Source: Eutypa lata (taxonomy: Eukaryota; Ascomycota; Sordariomycetes; Xylariales; Diatrypaceae). From it: a stretch of DNA of 64,000 nt. Positions 1-11,028 of the stretch are shown one piece after another. The DNA is taken from contig JAKULF010000006.1 in NCBI GenBank assembly GCA_022661535.1, forward strand, positions 1,297,001 through 1,361,000. The letters run 5' to 3'. The notes beneath the pieces are model-generated. The model had not been told where the DNA came from. It saw nothing but the letters and a program-made list of their open reading frames with translations, and made no database searches. Numbering within the stretch: position 1 is the stretch's first letter; the number at the start of each line of letters is the position of its first letter. Position numbers and translations under genes: made by a program.

Positions 1-1200
1 TCGGAGGAGCTCTAGCACTCGGATCTTTTGGTCGGCGTCGTACGTCAAGACCCGGGAGACATTCTCTCTGGACAAGTCTCGGAGTGGATCTGTTGCGTCT
101 ACGGCGCTGGACTTGGCGGGTATCGTCGAGTAGAATGAAGCCTGGCCGAACGACGGATCTCTAGTTCGGTTGTTTCGCGCGACTGGTCGTGTCGGGGAAC
201 TGCCCAGCATAGCCCTTTCCAAGGGATGTAAGTTAGTCAGCAGTCGTTCTTCCCTTGGCTTTCCTAGCTCCTTTCGAGGCGGTTGCGACTCTTCAACGCT
301 AGGTGGATCGAGAGTATTTTTCCACAGTGTTTCCAAGTTCAATTCGGCCCTGCGGGACTCCGTCATGATCTGGACAACAATGGTAGAGCCGCTTTGGGCC
401 ACGCCAAACCCAGCAACGCGGCCATCCTCGGCGACGACGGTGGATTCCCCTCCACTGCGTCCTATCGTGCCGAGGTTGACGCATACCCAACCGGTCTTGA
501 TCCCGTCATCGTAATCATCGGTACCCATGGTGCCCAAGAGCTTCGCCCGTTTCGCCTTCCTCCGCAATTTCTTCTTGCGCTCGTTGGGCCCGAGCAGGCC
601 GTCGGCATCAGCGTATATTCGGTGCTTGTACCTCAACCACCGAACCAGCCGGCCGGCCGAGACTTGGAGGTGCCGCTCGCTCCGTGCCGTGCCGAACAGC
701 ATGAATAAGTTCGGACCAAGTGCTGGGGGCGGATCTAACTCCCGAAGATCTAGGAGTGACAGTTCGTCGAGTCCTAATTCCTCCGATGCATATTCCACCA
801 AAGGACTAACGACTGTCGGTGACCCCTCTGGGACTTCCGGTAAGGGTGGTGGTTCTATAGTTGCCACGTGTCTGGGAGGTTCGACTTGCAGATACCAAGG
901 AACATCATCTGCGGCGCTCGCAGCGTCGGGGGTTATGGTTTCCCCATTCTCATACTTAGTACCGCTCTCCTCTTCTAAGTTCTGCTCACTATCATGCTGT
1001 TCGCTTAAAGGATTTGTTTCTTTGGTGGGAGAGGAGAAACTTCTAGTGAATGTAGGAGCCACACGTCTTGGGCGGAATAGGAGAGGAGGACCTGTGGTCC
1101 TTGCGAAGGGGGCCGGAGATGATGGGCCGGTAAAGAGTCTCAATACAGCTAAACGGCATTGATAGCAGCCTTGGGCAGCTAACCCTCTTTTGACTACCAT
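1..1200 (-). CDS. ATP25: ATP25 family protein, mitochondrial (3' end cut by window edge)
   Basis: The minus-strand frame beginning with ATG at 1200 stays open for 400 codons to the left edge, so the C-terminal part is missing. The N-terminus is basic and low in acid residues, as expected for a mitochondrial targeting peptide. Around residues 145-275 lies an RsfS-like (ribosome silencing factor/oligomerization) region, with stretches such as LFGTARSERHLQVSAGRLVR, the lysine/arginine run ERKKKLRRKAKRAK, and DDYDDGIKTGWVCVNLGTIG. These are hallmarks of fungal ATP25. In yeast the precursor is cleaved: the C-terminal half stabilises the OLI1/ATP9 messenger and the RsfS half aids Atp9 ring assembly. 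It is divergent from the mitochondrial RNA polymerase gene across 761 bases. Identification is by family recognition; function is inferred from family knowledge. Confidence 0.9.
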   Translation of the reverse strand, partial: MVVKRGLAAQGCYQCRLAVLRLFTGPSSPAPFARTTGPPLLFRPRRVAPTFTRSFSSPTKETNPLSEQHDSEQNLEEESGTKYENGETITPDAASAADDVPWYLQVEPPRHVATIEPPPLPEVPEGSPTVVSPLVEYASEELGLDELSLLDLRELDPPPALGPNLFMLFGTARSERHLQVSAGRLVRWLRYKHRIYADADGLLGPNERKKKLRRKAKRAKLLGTMGTDDYDDGIKTGWVCVNLGTIGRSGGESTVVAEDGRVAGFGVAQSGSTIVVQIMTESRRAELNLETLWKNTLDPPSVEESQPPRKELGKPREERLLTNLHPLERAMLGSSPTRPVARNNRTRDPSFGQASFYSTIPAKSSAVDATDPLRDLSRENVSRVLTYDADQKIRVLELLR

Positions 1201-1961
1201 GTTTGAAATTCAGATCTGATAGAGCATAGATAAGTAGGTAGGTAAGTAGATATGCCCCCGCTTGATCTATGGTAGGATGAGGTGGGGGATAAGGTATGTG
1301 GAGTTCGAGTTGAAGTCATATACAATTTCGAGACGAGATAATCAAACCATCAATTCCCTCTCATTATCCGTGATCCATCTTATGACGAGTATGAGGAGCA
1401 TTACCTTAAATATATAAGTAAGTTATGTGTAAACGAACATCACATTCAACTAAGTACTTATAACTGCATTATGGGATTTCTTCATGTTCTACATAAAAAG
1501 CACGTGCTTTAGAAGAGGACAAGCGGGTCAATTCAAGTTATCAACCAATCATTAGATTCAATTGTTAATTTAAGCCCCTGTTTAACTAGCCTCTGCGTCT
1601 GCAGTGATTTTTGGCGGGTCTCCAGAGCGCCAACTTTGAAGAGGCAAATTTTTTAGAGCTCCATCCAGTCCAGTGTCGCCTCCGAATTTGTGATAAGAAT
1701 TTTATCGCGAACTCACCTACTATCGATTTCGGTCCAATCTTGGTGCTTCTGCTCCAATCCTTAATCCAACAACCCAACTTTCCCATCCTCATTCGCCTAG
1801 ATATTTATAGTACCTATTTGAAGAGGGTTTATTCTATGTTTATCTTTGAACGTTATAATATATATCATATGTTCCTCAGCAGATAAGCCGATCTGCTAGG
1901 ATCTCTGCCTTCCTTATCGCCCACCACTTTTATTCTTCATCCACCACGATCATCCGTCACA
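1201..1961. promoter_or_regulatory. Shared divergent promoter region ATP25 / RPO41
   Basis: This 761-base gap separates the start codons of two divergent genes for mitochondrial gene expression and ATP synthase biogenesis, so it must hold both promoters. It contains GTAGGTAGGTAAGTAG-type tetranucleotide runs near 1230 and AT-rich patches near 1800-1870. No specific factor-binding site could be assigned. Confidence 0.55.
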
Positions 1962-4900
1962 ATGTTTGTACGACCTCCACCACCTCAGCGTGGCCTTTCA
2001 CTCTCACGTATCGGGTCATCATTTCGGCCACGGTCGGCTCCTAGATCCCTGACCATTCAGTCCTCATCTTCAGTACCAAGTCGGAGACAGTTCTTAACAC
2101 GACCAAACTTATTACCATGGAGGCGGAAGAGTGCAATCGACAAACCCCACGGTTCAATATCACAACGATCTTTAGCTACGGCTATGGATGATCCGATCCG
2201 GCAAGAGGATATATCTTTCAATCAACTGCAGTCCCAGAGACCCAACAATTACTCGTATCCTCAACTTCAAACATCACTCTACGACCTAAGGACCTTCGAT
2301 GCCTCCTCTCCACTAATAGTAAAAACTACACATGATCCTTTCCCAAGGGGGAGAACCACTGTAGGTGGTGTACCCGGCGGTGTCGAGGACATGTTAGCAG
2401 TTGTCGAAGCATGTCTTCAGGTCAACACGTTAGATCGAGCCGCCCTCGTTCTGGAGAGGCTCGGTGCGTTACCAGGAGCTCTGCCCGAAGACGAACTGAT
2501 CGCTCTCCATAACCGGTATTTACGGGCCCGCCTTGACCTCGCCTTCGAACAATCCAACGACAGTTGGGCACAGTCGCTCCATAAATTTTTCGAATTAGAG
2601 ATTCGGGCCAGAGACCTTCCCCACACTTCGGAGACCATCGCCTGCATGTTGAAGGCCTCTATATTATCTGCCCGGGGTTCCACGCTCCAGCGATTGGTGG
2701 ATCGTTATATGGGTATGGTCCCTGGGGACGCTATGTTTGATGTGCTCGCGGAGGACGACATCTTAACCCAGCAGGACCTTGGCATCATCACCAGCATCTA
2801 CCAGCCGGCCTCTAGCATGAATTTCGACGACCCAGAAATGTTCCAAAATACGGATTCGGGGCTACTAAACGCCGAATCTACGTCACCAGCGTCCGAGGTT
2901 TCCGAGTCGAAAGCTGATTTTGTCGATTCCGATGATGTGAGGCCCGTTGAGCAGAAGGGTTTGGGTTTGAAGACGCTTCGTGGTGTTCTGTCGTTCTTCA
3001 AAGACATCCAAGGCGAGGACCTCTCCAGGCTCTCCGTTGGCGAACGCCGCGAGATCCAGGCGCGCCTCGAGAAAGACTGTGTCGAAGGTGCCATTGGTCG
3101 GTGGAGGGAGGAGAACCAGGCGCTGCGGAAGATGGGCCAAAATACGGCTCTGTCCTGCAACGTCCTGAATTCCCAGCTCTACGATTGGCACTGCGCCCTG
3201 GAGGAGAAGCTCAAGCTCGAATTCGCCATGTTCGAGGAATCGGAGACTGCCAGCAACAAGAACGAAGATGACTTCGATCGATGCATGTACGCGCCGTTCC
3301 TGAGGCAGTCGAATCCCACGAGGTTGGCCGCGGTCACCATCCTGAGCGTCTTGAGCACTATCTCTCGGCAGGGAGCTGACAAGGGGATCGTTCTGTCGTT
3401 GTTGCTGAATAACCTTGCCAAGTCGGTAGAGGAGGATATCAAGCAGCAAATCCGGGAGAATGAAAACCCATATCGCAAAGGCAAGGGTGCTAAAGGACGA
3501 AAGCGCATGTCCGAAGCAAAGAAACAGCAGGCAGATGCCGCTCCAGCGTTACCTAAGAACGAAAACGAAACCGCTTCCAATGTTACCGAGGTCTTGACGT
3601 CTTCCGAAGCAAATAAACAGCAGCCAGATGCCACTCAGGCTTTACCTGAAAGCGAAGCTGCTTCCAATATTGCGGAGGTCTCGGTGTCTTCCGAAGCAAA
3701 CACACAGCAGCCAGATGCTAGCCAGGCGTTACCTGAAAGCGAACCCGCTTCCAATATTATCGAGGTCTCGGCGTATGATACCCGGTCCTGGCCCATCTAT
3801 ATCCGGGCCAAAGTTGGTGCTGTGCTACTGGGCGCACTCCTTGACAGCGCAAAAGTCAACGTTGTCCGAGAACACCCCGAGACGAAGGCCCTCATCAGCC
3901 AAATACAGCCCGCCATGACGCACAGCATTATGCACCGCAGGGGCAGGAAGGTCGGCGTCGTCCTAGCTAACAAATGGTTAGTCGATCTCATGATGCGTGA
4001 GCCCAGGGGCGAGTTCCTTGCAAGACACCTTCCCATGCTGGTCGAACCAGAACCTTGGACCAGGTTCGACAAAGGTGGCTTCCTCAATTCTCCCGCGCAC
4101 CTTGTCCGGACCAAGGGTGGCGAGAAAGACCAACGTATCTACGCCGAAGCAGCTCTGGAACGAGGGGACATGGAACAGGTTAGCAAGGGTCTAGACGTGC
4201 TGGGCCGAACTGCGTGGCAGGTCAACCAGAACGTCTTCAAGGTAATGCTCGAGGCCTGGAACAGCGGGGAGAAACTAGCCAACATACCTCCTCTTCATCC
4301 CAATATACCCACTCCTCCAGAGCCAGCTCCATCCGATGACATGATGCATCGGCGGGAGTGGCTCAAAGCTGTGAAGGCTGCGGAGAATCTCAAATCAGGT
4401 TTACATTCTGAGCGATGTTTCATCAATTTCCAACTCGAAATTGCCAGGGCTTTCAAGGATCAAACGTTCTATTTCCCCCACAACATGGATTTCCGAGGAC
4501 GTGCGTATCCGATTCCTCCGTACCTCAACCACATGGGGGCCGATCATGCTCGTGGGCTACTTCGGTTCGCCGTTGGGAGGGAACTAGGCGAGAGCGGACT
4601 TCGTTGGTTGAAGGTACATCTAGCCAACGTCTTCGGTTACGACAAGGCCAGTCTTAAAGAGAGAGAGTCGTTTGCCATGGACAACCTAGCGAACATTCAC
4701 GACTCGGCTGATAATCCTCTAAACGGGCAACGGTGGTGGCTGAAGGCCGAAGATCCGTGGCAATGTTTAGCGACTTGCTTTGAGCTCAAGGCAGCACTCG
4801 AGTCTCCCGAGCCCACCAAATATGTTTCGCATATTCCTGTGCAGATGGATGGCACCTGTAACGGTTTGCAGCATTACGCAGCACTGGGAGGTGATCTCTG

Positions 4901-6595
4901 GGGAGCCCAACAGGTGAACTTGGTGCCAGGAGACCGGCCAGCAGACGTCTACTCGGCTGTTGCGAACCTAGTAAAGGAGAATATTGCCGAGGACGTCAAG
5001 GCCGACAATTTTCTAGCGAAGGCCATCGATGGCAAGATCACCAGAAAGGTGGTGAAGCAAACGGTCATGACCAACGTCTACGGAGTCACTTTCGTCGGGG
5101 CCAAAGCGCAAGTTTTGAAGCAGCTCGATGCTGCCTACCCTAATTTACAGGAGGAAACCGGAGTGCCGACGTCGTTAGTCGCCTCTTATGTCGCCACTAA
5201 GATTTTCAAAGCCCTCTCTACGATGTTCCGCGGTGCTCATGACATCCAGTACTGGCTCGGGGAGTGCGCCGGACGGGTTTGCCGCGCGTTAACCCCGGAG
5301 CAGCTCGACCTCCTAGCCGATGGGACACCGACGCCAAAGCCAATCAAGAGGCGCGCTCCGGTCAAGTCGAAGTCGAAGCTGGCTATTGATGAAATTCTCA
5401 GCTCCTTCCGATCCACCATCGTCTGGACCACGCCTCTGCGCATGCCGGTGGTTCAGCCGTACCGCAAGACCATCACCCGGGTCGTCGAGACGAGCCTCCA
5501 GAACCTGAACCTGCAGATCCCGGAGCGGTCGGACCCCGTCAACCGACGCAAGCAGCTGCAGGGCTTCCCGCCGAACTTCATCCACTCCCTCGACGCCAGC
5601 CACATGCTCCTCTCGGCGCTAGAGTGCGACGAGCTGGGGCTCTCGTTCGCGGCCGTGCACGACTCGTTCTGGACGCACGCGGCGGACATCGACACGATGA
5701 ACCGGGTGCTACGGGACGCGTTCGTCCGGATCCACTGCGAGGATGTCATCGGGCGCCTGGGAGCCGAGTTCGAGGCCCGGTACAAGGGGTCCCTATTCCT
5801 CTCCAACATCGAGCTGGGCTCGCCCCTGGAGGCGCAGGTAAAGGAGTACCGCAAGCAGAATAAACTGACGATGCGCGATGAGATCCTGCAGGAACGCGAG
5901 AGGCAGCGGCTCCTGCGCTCCGAGGACCCCGAGGAGGTCGAGCGGGGCCGGGCCATGGTCACGCCCGCGAGCCTGTTCGAGGCCCACTCGAGGGCGCAGA
6001 TCGAGACCGCCAGCGACGAGATCAGCGAGGTCGCGCTGGGTCATATCCCCAACGACGAGGATTCGAGCCGCCACCGCCTTACTAATAACAATCCTAACGA
6101 CGACGACCACGCCCTAGCGGTGGGGGAGGACTCGGGAGAGACGGCAGATCTAGCAGCAACAGCACCAGCGCCAGCAACAGACGAGTTCGAAGTCTACCGG
6201 CCGTGCGAGGACGAAGACCACGTCAAGTCCTTGATGCAGTACACGCAGTTCGAGATGAAGCTGAAGGGCGCCACGGCCGAACAGGCCCGCCGGTACACGC
6301 CGGCTCAGAAGAAGAAGAACAAGACTCCCGTTCAGGTGTGGCTTCCGCTTGTCTTCCCGGAGATCCCTAAGAAGGTAAGTGAGAGAGAGGAAGAGGAGAA
6401 GTCTTTCTTTTTTTTTTTTTTAGTTTTTAATTTCTGGCGGGTTTAAACAGGACTTTTCTTTCTGTCTTAACCTTTTTGTCATTTTTTTTTTTTTTAATTC
6501 GTTTGGCTTGGATTGAACAAAAACTAACGGTGGTGTTTTAACAGGGAGATTTCGATGTGGAGAACCTCAGGAACAGCCAGTATTTCTTCTCGTGA
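1962..6595 (+). CDS. RPO41: Mitochondrial DNA-directed RNA polymerase (T7-like)
   Basis: Single-subunit, phage-type RNA polymerase that transcribes mitochondrial DNA. Two exons: 1962-6374 and 6545-6595. The intron starts GTAAGT at 6375 and ends ACAG at 6544; splicing keeps the frame and yields the family-typical C-terminus GDFDVENLRNSQYFFS, giving 1487 residues. Reading through the donor gives a false tail ending at 6446. Domains in order: basic targeting peptide, helical PPR-like N-terminal domain, then the polymerase core. Visible core motifs are PHNMDFRGRAYPIPPYLNHM; motif A with the catalytic Asp in QMDGTCNGLQHYAALGGD (about residue 961); motif B KVVKQTVMTNVYGVTF (about 1028); and motif C with the second catalytic Asp in AAVHDSFWTHAADID (about 1229). 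An in-frame repeated low-complexity insert lies near residues 517-604. Identification is secure. Confidence 0.97.
3510..3773 (+). repeat. Three-copy in-frame tandem repeat inside RPO41
   Basis: Three consecutive units start at 3510, 3603 and 3690. Each begins SEA(K/N)xQQ(A/P)DA, continues with (A/T/S)xALP(K/E), and ends in ASN(V/I)xEV(L/S). Unit lengths are about 31, 29 and 28 codons. The second and third copies are more alike than either is to the first. The insert sits between the PPR-like domain and the polymerase core, a region that is variable in the family. Confidence 0.85.
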
Positions 6596-9335
6596 TTAAT
6601 TCATTCTCTTTGGCCGTCGGCAAGGGCATGGGCATGGGGTTCGTTTTGGGCATAGACAGACAAGATGTGTTATGATGGGATGTGTTTTTTAAGAGAGGGG
6701 TTTCTTCATCCGGACAGCGAAATGCATTCTAAGGCGTTGTTTATGTTGGTTGGGGTAAGGTTATGTGCTCCACTTACGTGGTTCATGGCGTCTCGTGAGG
6801 TTTTAGGGTGGGAAAATGTAAATAAAAGGGGAAGGGGGAGGGGGAGGGGCCTTATGATTGAAGCGTTGCTACATAAGTACCTACTTACTTACATATGTAT
6901 ACGATGAAAGTCGTGTATAGAAATTCATGTATTATACTTATCTGGAATAAAAGTCGAGGCTATTTAGACTTGTGCATAGGCACTTACTTAAGGGAGAGGG
7001 CCGAGGTAGGAGCATGTGCGTATATATAGCTGGTTGACGTAAGGGTTTTATGTTTTGTTTATGCAGCGATGATATATATCAACCCTTCTCATATTGTATA
7101 TGCTATATGCCTATATACCTAGCTAGCAGAAAACTCTCTGAATATCAACATAATCAATGAAGGCACGAAAATTCCCGTTGTTGATACTTATGCTTAAGCT
7201 GCTTTTATATAATATGTCCATACATCTTATTGCATAGTAGCAATAAAGTTTACATAAGCTTCTATTCATATATTTTCCCCTTCCCGAAGATAGTATTTAA
7301 GGATATATTTAAGTAATAATGTTAAGTATTACCCATGGGACGATGGACTTACATGCCAAAAGAAAAGCCCGTGAATCGACATCGTGTTGCCCGACTACTT
7401 ACTTATGTACTTACCTAAGCTACTTATGTGTACTTACATACCTACTTACCCTTGACCCGGTTCGTTACATCTGTATTACATCCCCCGTGCTCTGCAGTGA
7501 GCCTGTGACTGCGGTTACTTGCAGGATCACCCATCTGTCGTGCTCGAGTTGCAAGTCCAAACCCGTTCTTTTCTTTGCCTGTGGTTTCGCTGGATCATAT
7601 GAATTCATAACTAGAGCTAGTGAGTTGTGGACTCCTCCCGTTTATCCGCGCTTGGTTGGATTTCTTTACGTTGATAGATATTCAGAATACTGGCATAAAT
7701 CGGATTATATCACCATCATTACTTTATAATCATCTTAATGCTGTGTTTCTATTAGAAATAGTTAGATTTCCCTTCCCTTCTTTTCTTTTCTCCCTTTTTA
7801 TGCCAGTCCTCGAAATGCTTAATTAAAAGGAGGGCGGGAAGGAGAGACGGTTTGGTACCGCGATGAGCTTTGGGAATATAAGTATGTCCAAGTAATTACC
7901 ATTGAATGTGTAAATTCTTAAAGATGGAAGAACTGATTAACATGAAGAAAGCCCCTCTCCGTAAACCGCTCTCGCGTATAGGTGCATATACGCTCCGTTA
8001 GACTCGGCGTGTATTACATTTGACTGGACATCCCTACGTAAGTACATACTAATAAGTAATGGTTATCCGGGCCACACAAAATAGTATAAAAACCATTCGG
8101 ATGTCATTGATTTGCTGAATTATGTCAATCTATCTGTGTGATGGATGTATGATATCATCTAAGCAAACACTCCATCCATAATACCTACTTACCTAGAAAG
8201 ATCGGACGAAGACGCCCCTCAGCTTGCGTATGAGTGTACGTGAAAGAAGAAATATATTCCAATTAAAACTTGCAATGTCTTTGTGAAGACCTTCGATAAC
8301 ACACGAATCCATTGAGATGATCCATTGAGATCAATCAATCTATAGAAGTATGTACATAATGTAATGACTATCTACCTACCTAAGTAGCTGGGTTATAGAT
8401 AGTAGTAAAGAAGAGGGGTGCATGGCGGCTTACACGCATATGCATGCATGCGCATCAGATCTGTGGTCACTGATGGCCCACCCCAACGTCCGGGACGCCT
8501 CGCACTGGCATGCAGATCTCCTATATTGTGTGCTACCCGAGACGAGACGAGACAGCTTCACACTGGTACTAAAGTAGTAACGTATTGACGTAAGACATAC
8601 TTACATACCTACCTCAGGTAGAGGCGTACTTGTAAGACGAGTTATGCGGGTGAGTATAAAGAGAAGTAGATGGCTGACCGGTAGCATTCATCTTCACCAT
8701 GTAGTCTATAGAAAACATCATATACAGAACTTGAGTGATGGCTAATTAGCATTAATAGCTGGTGTTTAATCAATAGTGTACACGACTATAAATCTGGAGA
8801 TCAGTTGGAGTATCAACATTGAATGTCTCACATGGGTAGAATTAAGGGAGGGAGGCACCAGTTCAGTCTGATGTGTGTAGTGTTTAGGTATAAAGTAAAC
8901 ATTTAGTTCAAAAGCCCGCACGGCACAAAAATCGAAGGTTCGGATAATCGGTAGGTACATATCTGAGGTAAACGAGGAAGCTACCCCCAAGTTAAGATCA
9001 ATAGTTTCACTTATGTCTGTCCTACCACCTACTAGGTACCTACATGTAGGTAGCTTTAACTGCTGACTACTCCATCTGCCTACCTACATGTTTTCAATAT
9101 TACTTCCCATTCTTTTATTACACGCCTACTTACAAACTTGCTCAACTAACACAAACCTCGAGTTCTGATAGAAGCAAGCAAGCAAGCCAATATATTTTTC
9201 AAGAGCCTGAGGGTCGAGACCTCGGAATCACTTCACTCGCTTGTTTATCAAATCTTAATATTCACCTTCACATACATACTCACTACAGACTTCCACGTAA
9301 AGACAGACACTCACTCGCTCACCTACACAGCCAGC
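6596..9335. other. Long intergenic spacer, no supported gene
   Basis: About 2.7 kb without a convincing coding frame on either strand. It contains RPO41 3' sequence, AT-rich stretches, and scattered ACCTAC/GTAGGT tetranucleotide runs (for example near 7400-7450, 8580-8640 and 9030-9095). GCAAGCAAGCAAGCC occurs near 9172. The right end is pyrimidine- and CTCAC-rich, as expected of a fungal promoter and leader ahead of the secreted-protein gene. Confidence 0.6.
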
Positions 9336-10421
9336 ATGATGTTCCCACTATCCCACATCTTCACCATCCTCACACTCAGTGCCGAACTGCTGGTGATCAG
9401 GTGAGTACTATATCACCCTTGCCCTTGCTCTGCCCATGCTCCGCCCTAACTTCCCTTCCTCTCCCTCTCCTTTTCCTCTCCTCTTCCCTCTTTATTTTCC
9501 GTATCCTTCCTACTACCAGCAAGGAAGAGAACCCATAATGAATTCGAATGAGTGTCAGGTAATTAGGCAAGCAGAGATAGATAGTTAACAATCAACCCCC
9601 TTCCAGCCATGCCGCACCGACAGATGCCATCGCCAGCACGACTCCTCCGGCCGTGCCCAGGCCCGATATCGTAGCGCCGGAATCCTGCACGACGTCGTTT
9701 ACTGACTACGAGCACACGACCGCGTGGATTGGGACGCATTTATGTTGGACGCATACCTATGCTACTCCGGCTGGTGAGTTTATTCACGCTGTCCATTTCC
9801 CCTTCCCTCCATCCCCTCTACCTACCTTCTCCCCCTATTCCTTCGCGTATATTCCCTCTTTCCCTCCCTTTCCCCTCTTCTTCTCCTTGCTGTCCGTGTG
9901 AGATATACCTAGCCCCTTAATGATCCCGCTATACAACGACCCCCTTTCCTCTCCCACCAGACACCACCAAGTCCCTCCTTATTTTCTGTCGTTCTCCCCC
10001 CTACTACCCCATTGGCTTCTAGATAGCATACAACTCATATCCCATGCCATGACATCCCATGCCATCCCTTCATAAGCAGGAGTACAATACGACCCAAGTA
10101 CCTACCTACCTACCTATTTACATCTACTAACGTCCCCCCTCCCCTCACCTCCCAAAAAAAACAGCAAGCTGCCCAACCCTATCATGCCCGCCCCCAGCGA
10201 CGGACCTGATGTGCCCCATGTACATCAAGGTATCGAGCACGACGGTGCCGTGCGCGACGGACTGCTGTCCCCTGACGCCGACGGCGTACGTGGCCGCGAC
10301 GGGGACCCAACCCTGCCCGACGTGCGACCCGTGTCGGATCCCGACCGAGTGGATCACGTATACGACGGGGTGCGCCGGCACGTCTACCATCACGGATAGG
10401 ACGGTGGTTACGCCGCCTTGA
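9336..10421 (+). CDS. Small cysteine-rich secreted protein (candidate effector)
   Basis: Proposed three-exon gene: 9336-9400, 9607-9773 and 10165-10421, encoding 162 residues. Both introns have GTGAGT donors and AG acceptors (TTCCAG, ACAG), and all junctions stay in frame. Residues 1-24 form a signal peptide: MM, a hydrophobic core FTILTLSAELLVI, then SHA before a likely cleavage site. The mature part has 12 cysteines, an even number, densest near the C-terminus (CATDCCPLTP, QPCPTCDPC, TTGCAGTST), and is rich in Thr and Pro. No transmembrane segment or known domain is seen. An alternative start is the second ATG, three bases downstream. Introns of 206 and 391 bases are long for a fungus, so an extra internal exon is possible. 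A role in host interaction or as a wall-associated protein is only inferred from size, secretion and cysteine content. Confidence 0.75.
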
Positions 10422-11028
10422 AGTTTGTGATCTCTGTCGATTTAGAGGTCTGGGGATCTAGGGGCCTGTTGGGACTCTTGACTTGGTGGCTGGTTGGTGG
10501 ATGGATGGATGGGTGAGAGTGAGAGGCAGAGAGAGGGTGTGTCTGGCTGAGGTTTGGTGGGAGGGGAAAGGGGGGTGGAGGATTGTGCCAAGTACTATGT
10601 ATGTAGCTAGCTGAGCGAGATAAGTAGAGCAGTTGCGAAATAGGTATGATCGGAAATCACTGTATGTTGGGGATTCAAAGATATCATCTGAGGGGAAAAT
10701 CAAAAGGAAGGAGAGGAAGAAAGAAACTTGAAAAAAAAAGGAGAGAGAAAGATTCTACCCAGTTAGCTTGAGCTGGATTATGTAAGGGGGAGGGGGAAGC
10801 AATAATATTCTGCAACTTGCTCCTATTCATTTACCCCAGGCAGGACAGGACGTTGAGCTATAGAGTACTCTTGAGAATTGATTTCATCATGTCGTCCGTC
10901 GTCTCATCTGTCTGTCTGTCTATCTATCTCATGATACTTTTCATTTTCTTCCTCTTTTTAAGTTCAAGTGACCTCAAACTAGGTAGTAATAAGTTAGGTA
11001 CACTCTCAACCAGATATTCATTTCCCTT
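10422..11028. other. Convergent intergenic region, 3' ends of two genes
   Basis: These 607 bases lie between the stop of the secreted-protein gene and the stop of ARC1, so they contain two 3' untranslated regions. GGATGGATGGATGGGTGAGAG, purine-rich tracts (GAGGGGAAAGGGGGG, AAAGGAGAGAGAAAG) and CTGTCTGTCTGTCTATC near 10910 are seen. No gene is supported. Confidence 0.55.

Noticed and set aside
6375..6446. Continuation of the RPO41 frame past GTAAGT to a stop at 6446
   Set aside because: The tail is low-complexity Glu/Phe; splicing to 6545 gives the conserved polymerase C-terminus.
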